64,000 nt of DNA from Lysobacter solisilvae (lineage in GTDB: Bacteria; Pseudomonadota; Gammaproteobacteria; Xanthomonadales; Xanthomonadaceae), in the NCBI RefSeq assembly GCF_016613535.2, contig NZ_CP071518.1:2728001-2792000 (forward strand), in the 5' to 3' direction. The notes beneath the pieces are model-generated. The model saw only the letters and a program-made list of their open reading frames with translations. It was not told the DNA's origin and did no database searches. The position numbers were made by a program, and so were the translations under genes. This document shows positions 46,437-56,563 of the stretch, piece by piece. Every line of letters begins with the position of its first letter. The first letter of the stretch is position 1.

Positions 46437-47492
46437 ATGAATTTCCTCGATGGCTCGCTGTTCCCCGAGAACCAGCCGAAGCTCGTGATCACCGCCGCGC
46501 CATATGGCCCGGAATGGCTGCCGTCGGATTTCCCGGAAGACATCCCGGTGACGATGGAGGAACACATCCAGAAGGCGGTCGATTGCTACAACGCGGGTGC
46601 CACGGTGCTGCACCTGCACGTGCGCGAGCTCGACGGCAAGGGCTCCAAGCGCCTGTCGATGTTCAACGAGCTGCTGGCCGGCATCCGCGCCCGCGTGCCC
46701 GAAATGATCCTGCAGGTCGGCGGTTCGATCTCCTTCGCGCCGGAAGGCGAGGGCAACGTGGCCAAGTGGCTGTCCGACGACACCCGGCACATGCTGGCCG
46801 AGCTGCAGCCGGCGCCGGACCAGGTGACCATCGCCATCAACACCAACCAGATGAACGTGGTCGAGCAGATGTGCGAGGCCGACCTGGCCGGTACCAGCCT
46901 GGGCACGCCGGAGGGCTACCGCGCGTATCGCGAGATGACGATCCCGGCCGGCCCGGAATGGGTTGAAGAACACATCCGCCGGCTGTCGGCCAAGGGCATC
47001 CAGACGCATTTCCAGCTCGCCAACATCACCCAGATCGAGACGGTGGAGCGGATGATGCGCAAGGGCACCTGCAACGTGCCGCTGATCCTGACCTGGGTCG
47101 CCATCGGCGGCGGCTTCGATGCACCCAACATCTACAACCTGGCCAATTTCGTGCGTGCCTGCCCGGACGGCTCCGTGCTGACGCTTGAGTCATCCATGCT
47201 CAACGTATTGCCGCTGAACATGATGGCGATCGCGATGGGGCTGCACGTGCGCTGCGGCAACGAGGACAACATCTGGACCCAGCGCCGCGACCGCAAGATG
47301 GGCAGCGTCGAGCAGATCGAGCAACTGGTGCGCCTGTCGCGCGAGTTCGGCCGCGACATCGCCTCGGCCGCCCAGGCGCGCGAGATCTACAGGATCGGCA
47401 CGTTCTACAAGGATGCCGACGAGACGCTGGCGGCCAATGGCTTCGCGCCGAACCGCAGGCCGTTCTGGAAAGGCGTGCCGATTCCGGCCTGA
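46437..47492 (+). CDS. Beta-keto acid cleavage enzyme (BKACE, DUF849 family)
   Basis: The ATG at 46437, with AGGA upstream, gives 351 residues; the open frame to 46254 lies within the dioxygenase gene. The BKACE fold is indicated by KLVITAAPYG, the zinc-ligand strand VLHLHVRE, GGSISF, NTNQMNVVEQMCEADL and a C-terminal GNEDNIW. These zinc enzymes condense a beta-keto acid with acetyl-CoA to give acetoacetate and a new acyl-CoA, as in carnitine and lysine breakdown. Length is somewhat above the usual ~300. Its partners (dioxygenase, transporter) suggest a small catabolic pathway. Confidence 0.88.
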   Translation: MNFLDGSLFPENQPKLVITAAPYGPEWLPSDFPEDIPVTMEEHIQKAVDCYNAGATVLHLHVRELDGKGSKRLSMFNELLAGIRARVPEMILQVGGSISFAPEGEGNVAKWLSDDTRHMLAELQPAPDQVTIAINTNQMNVVEQMCEADLAGTSLGTPEGYRAYREMTIPAGPEWVEEHIRRLSAKGIQTHFQLANITQIETVERMMRKGTCNVPLILTWVAIGGGFDAPNIYNLANFVRACPDGSVLTLESSMLNVLPLNMMAIAMGLHVRCGNEDNIWTQRRDRKMGSVEQIEQLVRLSREFGRDIASAAQAREIYRIGTFYKDADETLAANGFAPNRRPFWKGVPIPA

Positions 47493-47521
47493 CCCTGTCC
47501 TGCTGAAACACCGGGTGCATC

Positions 47522-48868
47522 ATGGCGTACTACTCCCACTCCCAAACCGGTAACGACGATCCCGGCGCGCGCATCCCGCGCCGCTATGCCTGGGTCGTGT
47601 TCGCGCTGAGTTTCGGCCTGCTGCTGTCGGATTACATGTCCCGGCAGGTGCTCAACGCGGTCTTCCCGCTGCTCAAGCACGAGTGGGCGCTGTCCGATGC
47701 GCGGCTCGGCCTGCTGAGCGGCGTCGTGGCGCTGATGGTGGGCTTGCTGACCTTCCCACTGTCGCTGCTCGCCGACCGGTTCGGTCGCGTGAAGAGCCTC
47801 GCCATCATGGCCGCAGTCTGGAGCCTGGCGACGCTGGGCTGCGGCCTGGCGCAGGATTATCCGCAGATGCTGGCCGCGCGATTCCTGGTGGGTGTCGGTG
47901 AAGCCGCGTACGGCAGCGTCGGGATCGCCGTCGTGCTGTCGGTGTTTCCCAAACACATGCGGGCGACGCTCACCGGTGCGTTCATGGCCGGAGGCATGTT
48001 CGGCTCGGTGCTGGGCATGGCCCTGGGCGGCACGGTGGCGGCCCACCTGGGCTGGCGCTGGGCGTTCGCGGTGATGGCCCTGTTCGGGCTGCTGCTGGCG
48101 GTCGTGTACCCGATCATCGTCCGCGAGAAGCGCATCGCACCGCCGTCGCCGGGCAATGCATCTTCTACGGCTACGGCTACGGCCACGGCCACGGCTACGC
48201 CGCCCGTGCGCGTTCCATTGCGCAGCCTGGTCAACACGCGTTCCGTGCTCGGCGCCTACGTCGGGAGCGGCCTGCAGTTGTTCGTCGGCGGCACGGTCAT
48301 CGTGTGGCTCCCAAGCTATCTCAACCGCTACTACGCGATGGCGACCGACGCCGCCGGCGGCGTGGCAGCCATGATCGTGCTGGTCAGCGGCCTGGGCATG
48401 ATCGGCTGCGGCATGCTCAGCGACCGCCTGTGCCGGGGCGCGCCGGAGCGCAAATTCAGCCTGGCGATCGCCTACAGCCTGGGCAGTTGCCTGCTGCTCT
48501 CGCTGGCGTTCGCGATGCCGCACGGCGCGGCGCAATTGGCCGTGATCGGGTTGGGGATGTTCCTGGCGGCGGGCACCAGTGGCCCGGCCGGCGCCATGGT
48601 CGCCAATCTCACGCCGCTGCCGATCCATGGCACCGCGTTCGCGATGCTGACGCTGGTGAACAATCTGCTGGGCCTGGCCGCCGGGCCGCTGGTCACCGGC
48701 GTGCTGGCCGATGCGCTGGGCCTGGCGACGGCGTTCCAGCTGGTGCCATTGATCAGCGTGGCCGCCGCCGCGGTGTTCTTTTTCGCCAAACGGCATTACC
48801 TGGCCGACATCCAGCAGGTTGCGAGCCGCCCCTACATCCGGGACATCGGCGCGCAGGCAGCGGCGTGA
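47522..48868 (+). CDS. Major facilitator superfamily transporter
   Basis: The 448-residue protein has about twelve membrane segments and the MFS loop motif LADRFGRVKSL between helices 2 and 3, with RFLVGVGEAAYGSVG in helix 4. The cytoplasmic middle loop has an Ala-Thr repeat (ASSTATATATATATPP) encoded by a CGGCTA-type hexanucleotide repeat. The N-terminus (LSDYMSRQVLNAVFPLLK) resembles organic-acid and hexuronate-type permeases. It probably imports the substrate of the upstream enzymes. It follows the BKACE gene by 29 bases and overlaps the next gene. Confidence 0.87.
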   Translation: MAYYSHSQTGNDDPGARIPRRYAWVVFALSFGLLLSDYMSRQVLNAVFPLLKHEWALSDARLGLLSGVVALMVGLLTFPLSLLADRFGRVKSLAIMAAVWSLATLGCGLAQDYPQMLAARFLVGVGEAAYGSVGIAVVLSVFPKHMRATLTGAFMAGGMFGSVLGMALGGTVAAHLGWRWAFAVMALFGLLLAVVYPIIVREKRIAPPSPGNASSTATATATATATPPVRVPLRSLVNTRSVLGAYVGSGLQLFVGGTVIVWLPSYLNRYYAMATDAAGGVAAMIVLVSGLGMIGCGMLSDRLCRGAPERKFSLAIAYSLGSCLLLSLAFAMPHGAAQLAVIGLGMFLAAGTSGPAGAMVANLTPLPIHGTAFAMLTLVNNLLGLAAGPLVTGVLADALGLATAFQLVPLISVAAAAVFFFAKRHYLADIQQVASRPYIRDIGAQAAA

Positions 48869-49521
48869 GCGGCGCCAACGGGCTCACCGTAGCCGTCCAC
48901 TTCGACCTGATCTGCCCCTGGTGCTTCATCGGCAAGCGCCAACTCGAGCTCGCGCGCGAACGGTTCGGGCAGAAGTACCCGGAGGTCACGCTGGAAACGA
49001 CGTGGCACCCGGTGCAGCTGCTGCCCGGCGTGCCGGAGCAGGGCTTGCCGTTCGCCGAGTTCTACGAGCGACGCCTGGGATCACCCGAAGCGGTGGCGCA
49101 ACGTCGGCGACAGATCATGCAGGCCGCGCGGGCCGTGGACCTGCCCCTGGAGCTGGCCGCGATCGGGCGGCTGCCCAACACCTCGCGCGCCCACCAGTTG
49201 CTGCGTCGCGTTGCGGCCCATGACAAGCCGCTGTACGAAGACGTGCTCGAGCGACTGTTTGTCGCCTATTTCCAGCAGGGCCAGGACATCGGCGATGCCC
49301 GGACGCTGCAGGCGCTGGCGATGGAGGTCGGCGTTCCCATGGATCGGCCCGGCGCCGCGCCGGGCGATGAGGCAGGTCCCCTGCACGGTTCGACCGTTCC
49401 GGGGGTGCCGCACTTCGTGTTCAACGATCGGCTGTCCCTGGCCGGCGCGCAGGATGCAAGCCTGCTGCTGCTGGCCATGCGGAAGGCAGCGCAGGGGACG
49501 GCCCCGGCCGAACGGGCATGA
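48865..49521 (+). CDS. DsbA-family oxidoreductase, FrnE-like
   Basis: The GTG start at 48865 overlaps the transporter stop (GTGA) and gives 218 residues without signal peptide. The thioredoxin-fold active site is CPWC (Cys17-Cys20) in FDLICPWCFIGK, the cis-Pro region is GVPHFVFNDRLSLAGAQ, and the helical insert fits the FrnE / HCCA-isomerase-like subgroup of DsbA proteins. These are cytosolic thiol oxidoreductases or isomerases, some acting in stress or polyketide tailoring. Its role in this operon is unclear. Confidence 0.87.
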   Translation: MSGANGLTVAVHFDLICPWCFIGKRQLELARERFGQKYPEVTLETTWHPVQLLPGVPEQGLPFAEFYERRLGSPEAVAQRRRQIMQAARAVDLPLELAAIGRLPNTSRAHQLLRRVAAHDKPLYEDVLERLFVAYFQQGQDIGDARTLQALAMEVGVPMDRPGAAPGDEAGPLHGSTVPGVPHFVFNDRLSLAGAQDASLLLLAMRKAAQGTAPAERA

Positions 49522-50516
49522 ACCGGTTCCGGATGCTCGCCGGGCGCTACATGCCCGGCCTGCTGGCCAGCGTCGTCGTGGCCGTTGCAGCGCAGTCGCT
49601 GGCCAGCCAGTACCAGGCGCCGGTGATGCTGTTCGCGCTGCTGCTGGGCATGGCGATGAACTTCCTGTCGGCGGACGGTCCGTGCAAGCCCGGCATCGAC
49701 CTGGCCGCGCGCGGCGTCCTGCGCCTGGGCGTGGCCCTGCTCGGCACGCGCATCACCCTCGAGCAGATTGCCGCGCTGGGCTGGGAGCCGGTGCAGCTGG
49801 TGGTCGTGTCGGTCATCGTCACGATCGTGTTGTCGATGCTGGTCGCGCGGGCGATGGGTTTCAACGTGCTGTTCGGCCTGCTTTCGGGCGGAGCGACCGC
49901 TATCTGCGGCGCGTCCGCGGCACTGGCCCTCGCCGCCGCGCTGCCGGCGCACCCGGGCAAGGAGCGCGCGACGCTGTTCACCGTCATCGGTGTGTCGGCA
50001 CTGTCGACCGCGGCGATGATCATCTACCCGATGATCGTGCGCGCTGCCGGTCTGGACCCCGTCCAGGCGGGCGTTTTCCTGGGCGGCACGATCCATGACG
50101 TCGCCCAAGTCGTCGGTGCGGGCTACAGCCTGTCGAACGAAACCGGCGACACCGCCACCGTGGTGAAGCTGATCCGCGTAGCGATGCTGCTGCCGGTCAT
50201 CCTCGCCGCGACCATGATCACCCGCGCCCGCGGCGGGCACGAAAGCGGGCAGCGCCCGCCCTTGCTGCCGTGGTTCGCAGTGGCCTTCCTTGTCTTCGCC
50301 GTACTGACCAGCCTGGGTGTTGTCACGCCCACGCTGCGGCAGTTCGGCAGCGGTCTGTCGACGTGGTGCCTGGTCACCGCCATCGCCGCGCTCGGCATGA
50401 AGATCCAGCTCCGCGAACTTGCCACCGTAGGCATCAGGCCCGTGCTGCTGATGTTCGGGCAGACCGCATTCCTCGCCGCCTGGGTGCTGGGCCTGTTGTG
50501 GCTGGGCGCCCGATGA
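49518..50516 (+). CDS. YeiH-type (UPF0324) membrane protein, putative sulfate exporter
   Basis: The ATG overlaps the preceding stop (ATGA), giving 332 residues with about ten hydrophobic segments. Conserved family words are present: LLGMAMNFL, GVLRLGVALLGTRITL, SGGATAICGASAALA, FLGGTIHDVAQVVGAGYS and AIAALGMKIQL. The family is often annotated as a putative sulfate exporter. With a TauD-family dioxygenase upstream, export of sulfite or sulfate released from an organosulfonate is a possible link, though only an inference. Confidence 0.88.
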   Translation: MNRFRMLAGRYMPGLLASVVVAVAAQSLASQYQAPVMLFALLLGMAMNFLSADGPCKPGIDLAARGVLRLGVALLGTRITLEQIAALGWEPVQLVVVSVIVTIVLSMLVARAMGFNVLFGLLSGGATAICGASAALALAAALPAHPGKERATLFTVIGVSALSTAAMIIYPMIVRAAGLDPVQAGVFLGGTIHDVAQVVGAGYSLSNETGDTATVVKLIRVAMLLPVILAATMITRARGGHESGQRPPLLPWFAVAFLVFAVLTSLGVVTPTLRQFGSGLSTWCLVTAIAALGMKIQLRELATVGIRPVLLMFGQTAFLAAWVLGLLWLGAR

Positions 50517-50539
50517 ACCATTTCCCCGAAGAGATTCCA

Positions 50540-51103
50540 ATGACCATCCGTTCAACCGTCCTCATCGTCCCGGGCCTGCGCGAGCATGTGCCGGAACATT
50601 GGCAGACCCTGCTCGCGGCCGGGCTCGGCAAGGTGCGCACCGTCGCGCCGCTGGAGCACGACAAGCTCTGCTGCGCCTCGCGCGTGGAGGCGCTGGACCG
50701 GGCGCTGCGCGGCATCGACGGCCCGGTCATCCTGGTCGCGCACAGCGCAGGGGTGATGATGGTGGTGCAGTGGGCGCTGATGTTCCAGGCGCGTTGTCCG
50801 ATCAAGGGCGCGCTGCTGGCCACGCCCGCGGACGTGGAGAACCCGTTCCCCGCCGGCTATCCGGCGACCGACACGTTGCGCGAGCACGGCTGGCTGCCGA
50901 TACCGCGCCGTCCGTTGCCGTTCCCGAGCCTGCTCGCGGCCAGTCGCAACGACCCGCTGTGCGCGTTCGAGCGCGCGCAGGCGCTGGCGCAGGACTGGGG
51001 CAGCGAGCTGGAGGACCTGGGCGAGGTCGGCCATCTCAATCCGGCGTGGGGTTACGGCGAGTGGCCGCTGTCGCTGGAACTGATCCGCCGGCTGGATCGA
51101 TGA
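50540..51103 (+). CDS. RBBP9/YdeN-family serine hydrolase (alpha/beta fold)
   Basis: ATG 50540, with GAAGAG upstream, gives 187 residues; ATG 50513, overlapping the transporter stop, is an alternative that adds nine residues. The family start VLIVPGLREHVPEHWQ, the nucleophile motif HSAG with Ser69, SRNDPLCAFERAQALAQDWG (Asp), and VGHLNPAWGYGEW (His) complete the catalytic triad. Members are small esterase-like proteins of poorly known function. It is the last gene of the operon. Confidence 0.88.
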   Translation: MTIRSTVLIVPGLREHVPEHWQTLLAAGLGKVRTVAPLEHDKLCCASRVEALDRALRGIDGPVILVAHSAGVMMVVQWALMFQARCPIKGALLATPADVENPFPAGYPATDTLREHGWLPIPRRPLPFPSLLAASRNDPLCAFERAQALAQDWGSELEDLGEVGHLNPAWGYGEWPLSLELIRRLDR

Positions 51104-51115
51104 GCTGATGGGCAA

Positions 51116-51131
51116 CCCCGCGATCGCGGGG
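51116..51131. repeat. 16-bp perfect palindrome between convergent operons
   Basis: CCCCGCGATCGCGGGG at 51116-51131 lies 13 bases after the hydrolase stop, in the gap before the convergent ligase gene. It could fold at the 3' end of either transcript, although no T-run follows. It is a common type of intergenic palindrome in GC-rich genomes. Confidence 0.5.
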
Positions 51132-51229
51132 ACCCAGCCTTTGGTAGGCCAATCCCCCGCCAGTCGCCGCTGGCCTTCAGCGTGTCGTCGGGGCGTGGAC
51201 GGGGCAGGGCGCCTCACGACGCCCCGGCC

Positions 51230-52870
51230 TTACGCCTCGACCGGAAAGCGGTAGTCGCGGAACCTCTCGCGCAGTACCGCCTTGTGCAGCTTGCCGGTCG
51301 CCGTGTGGGGCAGTTCGCGGACGAACACGACGTCGTCGGGCAGCCACCATCGGGCGACGCGACCCTCCAGGTAGTGCAGCACCGCTTCGCGCTCCAGTGT
51401 CTGGCCCGGCTTGACCACGACCAGCATCAGCGGTCGTTCCTGCCACTTCGGGTGTGCGATCCCGATGACCGCGGCCTCGGCGATGAGCAGGTGGCCCATG
51501 GCCGCGTTCTCCAGGGCGATGGACGAGATCCATTCGCCGCCCGACTTGATCACGTCCTTGGCCCGATCGGTGATCTGCATGTAACCGTCGGCATCGATCG
51601 TCGCCACGTCCCCGGTATCGAAGTAGCCCTCGTCATCCAGGATCGGACCGTCCTCGTCGCGGTAGTAGGCGCGGGCGACCCAGGGTCCGCGGACCTTCAG
51701 GTGGCCCGCCGCCTGGCCGTCATGCGGCAGCCGCTGGCCGGCGTCGTCGGTGAGCTTGAGGCTGACGCCGAACACGGCGCGGCCCTGCTTGGCCTGCACA
51801 TCCAGGCGCCGGGCCAGTGGCAACGCGCGGTGGCTGGGCATCAGGTTGCACACCGTGCCGACAGGTGACAGTTCGGTCATGCCCCAGGCGTGGACCACGA
51901 AGGCGCCGAAGTCGCGTTCGAACGCCTCGGCCATCGTCCGCGGCGCAGCGGCGCCACCGATCACCACGCGGCGAAGCGCCAGCTCGTCGATCGGCTTCAG
52001 GCCAGCCGCGGCGACGTGCTGCAACAGCATCATCCAGACCGTGGGCACGCCGAGCGCAAGCGTGACCTGCTCGTCGCGCAGCAACTGGTAGATGCTCGCG
52101 CCGTCCAGGGCCGGGCCGGGCAGGACCAGCCGGGCCCCGCTCATCGCACCGGCGTAGGGCATGCTCCAGGCGTTGACGTGGAACATCGGTACCACCAGCA
52201 GGGCGGTCTCGTTCCTCGACACGGCCAGGCTGTCCACCGTGCATGCGCCGAAGGCATGCAGCACCGTGGACCTGTGCGAATACAGCACGCCCTTTGGCAT
52301 CCCGGTGGTGCCGGAGGTGTAGCAGAGCGAAGCGGCCGCGCCCTCGTCCAGGTCGGGCCAGGTGTAGTCGTCGGCCTGCGCCGCGAGCAGGTCCTCGTAA
52401 CACAGCAGACCGGGGATCGTGGAGGCGGGCATGTGGCCGCGGTCCGTCATCAGGACGAAGGCGCGCACGTGCGCCAGCTGCGGCGCCAGCTTCTCCACCA
52501 GCGCCACGAAGCTCAGGTCGAAGCACAGCACCGCGTCCTGCGCGTGGTTGATGATGTACTCGAGCTGCTCGGGAAACAGGCGCGGATTGACCGTGTGCAG
52601 CACGGCCCCCATGCCCGAAACACCGAAATAGAGCTCCATGTGCCGATAGCCGTTCCAGGCCAGGGTGGCGACGCGGTCGCCGCGCTGTACGCCGAGCGCC
52701 GCCAGAGCGTTGGCCGCCTGCTTCGCGCGCCGCTGGATGTCGCCGTACGTGCAGCGATGGATCGGGCCTTCGACCGTGCGCGAGACGATCCCGGCGTCGG
52801 GATGGGCGGCCGCCGCGTGTTCGATCAGGGACGAGACCAGCAGCTTGTGGTCCTGCATCAGTCCGAGCAT
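51230..52870 (-). CDS. Fatty acyl-CoA ligase (AMP-dependent synthetase, AlkK-like)
   Basis: The 546-residue protein has all ANL-superfamily signatures: the P-loop [11 protein letters not shown], the motif [23 protein letters not shown], the hinge [17 protein letters not shown] and the C-terminal catalytic Lys region [13 protein letters not shown]. The N-terminus and length match medium- and long-chain acyl-CoA ligases such as AlkK. It activates a carboxylic acid to its CoA ester with ATP. The start lies one base after the stop of the exporter gene, so it is the last gene of the minus operon. ATG 52858 is an alternative start. Confidence 0.92.
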   Translation of the reverse strand: MLGLMQDHKLLVSSLIEHAAAAHPDAGIVSRTVEGPIHRCTYGDIQRRAKQAANALAALGVQRGDRVATLAWNGYRHMELYFGVSGMGAVLHTVNPRLFPEQLEYIINHAQDAVLCFDLSFVALVEKLAPQLAHVRAFVLMTDRGHMPASTIPGLLCYEDLLAAQADDYTWPDLDEGAAASLCYTSGTTGMPKGVLYSHRSTVLHAFGACTVDSLAVSRNETALLVVPMFHVNAWSMPYAGAMSGARLVLPGPALDGASIYQLLRDEQVTLALGVPTVWMMLLQHVAAAGLKPIDELALRRVVIGGAAAPRTMAEAFERDFGAFVVHAWGMTELSPVGTVCNLMPSHRALPLARRLDVQAKQGRAVFGVSLKLTDDAGQRLPHDGQAAGHLKVRGPWVARAYYRDEDGPILDDEGYFDTGDVATIDADGYMQITDRAKDVIKSGGEWISSIALENAAMGHLLIAEAAVIGIAHPKWQERPLMLVVVKPGQTLEREAVLHYLEGRVARWWLPDDVVFVRELPHTATGKLHKAVLRERFRDYRFPVEA

Positions 52871-52871
52871 G

Positions 52872-55280
52872 TCAGGCCTCCACCTTGCGCAGCAGGAAAT
52901 GAGAGAGCGCCGGAATCAGCACGAGCGCACCGATCATGTTCCACACGAACATGAAGGTGAGCAGGATGCCCATGTCGGCCTGGAACTTGATGGGCGAGAA
53001 CGCCCAGGTGATGACGCCCGCCGCCAGCGTGATGCCCACCAGGGCGACGACCTTGCCGGTGAACATCACCGCATGCCGGTATGCGGCCGCCAGCGGCACG
53101 CCGGCGCGCTGCTGGGCCAGCTGCACGCTCAGCAGGTACAGCGCGTAGTCCACGCCGATGCCCGCGCCCAGCGCGATGACCGGCAGCGTCGCAACCTTGA
53201 CGCCGATCCCCAGCTGCACCATCAGCGCCTCGCAAAGGATCGAGGTGAGGATCAATGGCAGTACCGCGACCACCACCGCGCGCCAGCTGCGGAAGGCGAC
53301 GAAGCACAGCAGCGCGACCGCGCCGTAGACGTACAGCAGCATCGAACGGCTGGCCCGGCTGACCACTTCGTTGGTGGCCGCTTCGATGCCGGCCGAACCG
53401 GCGGCCAGCTTGAAGGTCACGTCCTGGTCGTTGTTGCGCGCCGCGAAGTCCTCGGCGATGCCGGCCACGCGCTTGAGCGAGTCGGCCTTGTGGTCGGCGA
53501 GGAAGGCGATCACCGGCAGCACCGAGCACTCGGTATTGAACAGGTCCGGATTGAGCACCGTGGCCTGCTGGCCGGAGTAGTTGATCACGTCCTGGTTGCG
53601 GCTGAGGGTCAGCCACTTCGGGTTGCCCTCGAACGAACCGGCGGTGATGTTGCGCACCGCGTCGGCCAGCGACACCGTGGTCTGCACCGCGGGATCCTGC
53701 TGCAACGCCCAGCCCAGGCGATCGGCCTGCACCAGGGTCTTGTAGTTGAGGCAGGCGTCGTCCGCCGTCTTGACGATCACCGCGAACAGGTCGCTGGACA
53801 GCGCGTAGTTGCCGGTGATGTAGGCGTTGTCCTGGTTGTAGCGCGACTCCCGGCGCAGTTCGGGCGCGCCGGGGTCGAGGTCGCCGATCTGCAGCCCGCG
53901 GCTCATCCACAGGCCGCCCGCCGCCAGCACTGCGGCGCAGGCGATCGCGCCCACGGCCCAACGTCGCTGCGTGAAGCGGTCGAGGAACTTCCACAAGGCA
54001 TCGAATCCGCGCCCCCGCGCTTCTTCGGCCTCCTGGCGCAGGCTGCGGCGGGCGGCGGCCGGGCTGACGCCCACGTAGGACAGCAGCACCGGGAGCAGGA
54101 TGAGGTTGGTGAACACCAGCACGCCCACGCCGATGCTGGCGGTCAGGGCCAGTTCCTTGATCACCGGAATGTCGATCGTCATGAGCACCGCGAAGCCGAC
54201 CACGTCGGCCAGCAGCGCGGTCAGGCCGGCCAGGAACAGGCGCCGGAAGGTGTAGCGCGCAGCGACCAGGCGATGGGTGCCGCGCCCCACGTCCTGCATG
54301 ATGCCGTTCATCTTCTGCGCGCCGTGGCTGACGCCGATGGCGAAGATCAGGAAAGGCACGAGCACGGAGAACGGGTCCAGTTCGAAGCCGAGCAGACGCA
54401 CCAGGCCCAGCTGCCAGACCACCGCGACCACCGAACAGGCGACCACCAGCACCGTGCTGCGCAGGCAGCGGGTGTAGGCGAGGATGATCAGCGCGGCGAT
54501 CACAGCGGCGATCAGGAAGAAGCTGGCGACCTTGACCAGGCCGGCGATGAGGTCGCCGGCCAGCTTGGCAAAGCCGATCACGTGGATGCGGATCCTGCCC
54601 TTGCCGGCCTTTTCGTATTTCGTGCGGACGCGCTGCTCGAGCTCCTGCGAGAAGGCGTGGTAGTCCAGCCGTTGTCCGGTGGCCGCGTTGCGCTCGAGCA
54701 GGGGCACGAACACCATGCTCGAACGGAAGTCGTTGGCCACCAGGTTGCCGACGATGTTGGCGCGGCGGATGTTGAGCTTGAGCGCGTCGACGGATTCGGC
54801 CGAGCCGTCGTAGTTGTCCGGCATCACCGGTCCACCGACGAATCCTTCCTCGTTGACCTCGCTCCAGCGCACCGCCGGCGTCCAGATCGACTTCATCCAG
54901 GCGCGGTCGACATCCTCCATCAGGAACAGTTCGTCGTTGACCTGCTTGAGCACTTCCAGGTACTCGGGGTCGAAGATATCGCCGTCGGTGTTCTCGACCA
55001 CCACGCGCACCGAATTGCCCAGCCCTCGCAGGCTGCCGCGGCTCTCCAGGTAGTTGCGGACGTAGGCGTGGTTGTGCGGGATCATCTTCTCGAAGCCGGC
55101 GTTGATCGCCAGTTTCGTGGCCTGGAAGCCGAGCAGCAGCGTCAGCAGCGCGCAGGCCAGGACGATCCACAACCGGTTGTTGAAGATGGCGCGTTCGAAG
55201 ACATGGCCCGAACGGTGGTCGAAGTCCTCGATCGAGCGGACGACCGGCATCTGGTCGAGCGGGGAAGGTGTGGTGTTCAA
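52872..55280 (-). CDS. MMPL/RND-superfamily exporter
   Basis: The 802-residue protein has the two-fold MMPL design: helix 1 ([20 protein letters not shown]), a large periplasmic domain, a helix bundle at about 230-420 including [20 protein letters not shown], then a second periplasmic domain and a second bundle ([38 protein letters not shown]). MMPL proteins export lipids and other hydrophobic molecules. It lies within an operon of outer-membrane and periplasmic proteins of the DUF1302/DUF1329 type, so it probably moves a lipid-like compound between membranes. GTG or further starts are not needed; ATG 55280 fits the family. Confidence 0.92.
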   Translation of the reverse strand: MNTTPSPLDQMPVVRSIEDFDHRSGHVFERAIFNNRLWIVLACALLTLLLGFQATKLAINAGFEKMIPHNHAYVRNYLESRGSLRGLGNSVRVVVENTDGDIFDPEYLEVLKQVNDELFLMEDVDRAWMKSIWTPAVRWSEVNEEGFVGGPVMPDNYDGSAESVDALKLNIRRANIVGNLVANDFRSSMVFVPLLERNAATGQRLDYHAFSQELEQRVRTKYEKAGKGRIRIHVIGFAKLAGDLIAGLVKVASFFLIAAVIAALIILAYTRCLRSTVLVVACSVVAVVWQLGLVRLLGFELDPFSVLVPFLIFAIGVSHGAQKMNGIMQDVGRGTHRLVAARYTFRRLFLAGLTALLADVVGFAVLMTIDIPVIKELALTASIGVGVLVFTNLILLPVLLSYVGVSPAAARRSLRQEAEEARGRGFDALWKFLDRFTQRRWAVGAIACAAVLAAGGLWMSRGLQIGDLDPGAPELRRESRYNQDNAYITGNYALSSDLFAVIVKTADDACLNYKTLVQADRLGWALQQDPAVQTTVSLADAVRNITAGSFEGNPKWLTLSRNQDVINYSGQQATVLNPDLFNTECSVLPVIAFLADHKADSLKRVAGIAEDFAARNNDQDVTFKLAAGSAGIEAATNEVVSRASRSMLLYVYGAVALLCFVAFRSWRAVVVAVLPLILTSILCEALMVQLGIGVKVATLPVIALGAGIGVDYALYLLSVQLAQQRAGVPLAAAYRHAVMFTGKVVALVGITLAAGVITWAFSPIKFQADMGILLTFMFVWNMIGALVLIPALSHFLLRKVEA

Positions 55281-55375
55281 GCAGGAATCCTCAAAAGACG
55301 GACCCGCGAACGGGTCCGGCAGCCACGCCTAGGGGCAGCGGGCGGAAAAACAGACGAATCGATCGGGCCGGACGC

Positions 55376-56479
55376 CTACAGTTGCGGATGCTCGACGCGC
55401 ACGCCGCGCAGCCCGCTGAGGACCAGTGCGTCGCCGGCAGCAGCCAGCCCGGTGTAGGACATCGGGGCCTTCAGCGCGACACGGCGGAAATGGGCTCCAT
55501 CGTCGTCGCTCAGCAGCACGTCGCCGGCCTGCGACGACAGCAGCAGTCGTCCATCGCGCAGCACCTGGCCGGCCGTGATCGACGCGGTGACGCCGGTCTC
55601 CCCGGGCTCCCAGGTCTGGCCGCCGTCGCGCGAGCGCCAGGCGGTGCCGCGCATGCCGTAGGCCAGCACGAGTCCGGGCTTGGTCAGCAGGCCGAAGAAG
55701 CTGCCTTCGTATGGGGTCTGCATCGCGATGAAGCGGCCGGACGCCGGATCCAGGCGCAGCGCCAGCCCCAGTTCCCCGACGACGTACACGCTGTCGTTGC
55801 CGTCCTCGTTGCCGGCGAGGTGGCCGCCGCGGACGCCGTACAGGTGGTAGAAGTGATCGTTCGGCGTGCGCTCCACCCAGGGTTCCCAGGTCAGGCCGCC
55901 ATCGCGGGTGTGGAAGATCATGTTGTACGCGCCCACGACGAAACCTTCGCGCTCGTTGCCGAACCAGACATCGAGGAAGGGCCGGCTGGGGCCTTCGGCC
56001 ACCGCGCGTTCGGCCTCGGTGAGCAGCGATTCGCGCAGGGCCGGGTCAGTGCCGGCGGCCAGCCTGCGCACGTGTTCGAGCACCAGCGCGTTCGCGCGTC
56101 GGCCATCCAGCTGCAGTTGCCAGGTGGCGCCGCCGTCGCGCGTGTTCAGCACCACCCCCTCGTGGCCGACGGCCCAGCCCAGCTTCGCGTTGGCGAAATG
56201 CAACGCGGTCAGGTCGGCGCTGACCGGCACCCTGGCCTGCTGCCAGGTCGCACCCTGGTCATCGGAGTACACGATGTGGCCGCGCGCACCGGCGGCCAGC
56301 AGGCGCGCGCCGGCGACGGCGCTTGCCTGCATCAGCCGTTGCGCGGCGAGCGGACTGGTGGAAGCGGGTTGATCGAGGACGTCGACAAAACTGCGGCCGG
56401 GCGCCGTCGATGCAACGGATGTAACGAGCAGCGTGGCAAAACCGAGCGCGGCTGCGAGCCTTCGGACTGGGTGCGTCAT
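55376..56479 (-). CDS. YCF48/BNR-like beta-propeller secreted protein
   Basis: ATG 56479 opens a signal peptide (RRLAAALGFATLLVTSVAST); the frame is open to 56533. The 367-residue product has repeated BNR/YCF48 motifs: YSDDQGATWQQ, NTRDGGATWQL, HTRDGGLTWEPW and RSRDGGQTWEPG, with LGWAVGHEGVV and REGFVVGAYNMIF between. They predict a seven-bladed propeller in the periplasm. Such proteins are recurrent neighbours of DUF1302, DUF1329 and MMPL genes and may be an assembly or binding partner of the exporter. Confidence 0.85.
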   Translation of the reverse strand: MTHPVRRLAAALGFATLLVTSVASTAPGRSFVDVLDQPASTSPLAAQRLMQASAVAGARLLAAGARGHIVYSDDQGATWQQARVPVSADLTALHFANAKLGWAVGHEGVVLNTRDGGATWQLQLDGRRANALVLEHVRRLAAGTDPALRESLLTEAERAVAEGPSRPFLDVWFGNEREGFVVGAYNMIFHTRDGGLTWEPWVERTPNDHFYHLYGVRGGHLAGNEDGNDSVYVVGELGLALRLDPASGRFIAMQTPYEGSFFGLLTKPGLVLAYGMRGTAWRSRDGGQTWEPGETGVTASITAGQVLRDGRLLLSSQAGDVLLSDDDGAHFRRVALKAPMSYTGLAAAGDALVLSGLRGVRVEHPQL

Positions 56480-56563
56480 ATGGATTCGTTCAACAGCGCG
56501 ACGCGCTGGAAAGACGGATCTCCGGCGGCGCACACGCGCCGCCGGAGCCTGGACCGTCAGGCC

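Noticed and set aside
47405..48796. 463-codon minus-strand frame
   Set aside because: It is antisense to the MFS transporter and His/Gln/Arg-rich.
52665..55457. 930-codon plus-strand open frame
   Set aside because: It is antisense to the MMPL exporter and rich in His/Arg/Gln, typical of a mirror frame.
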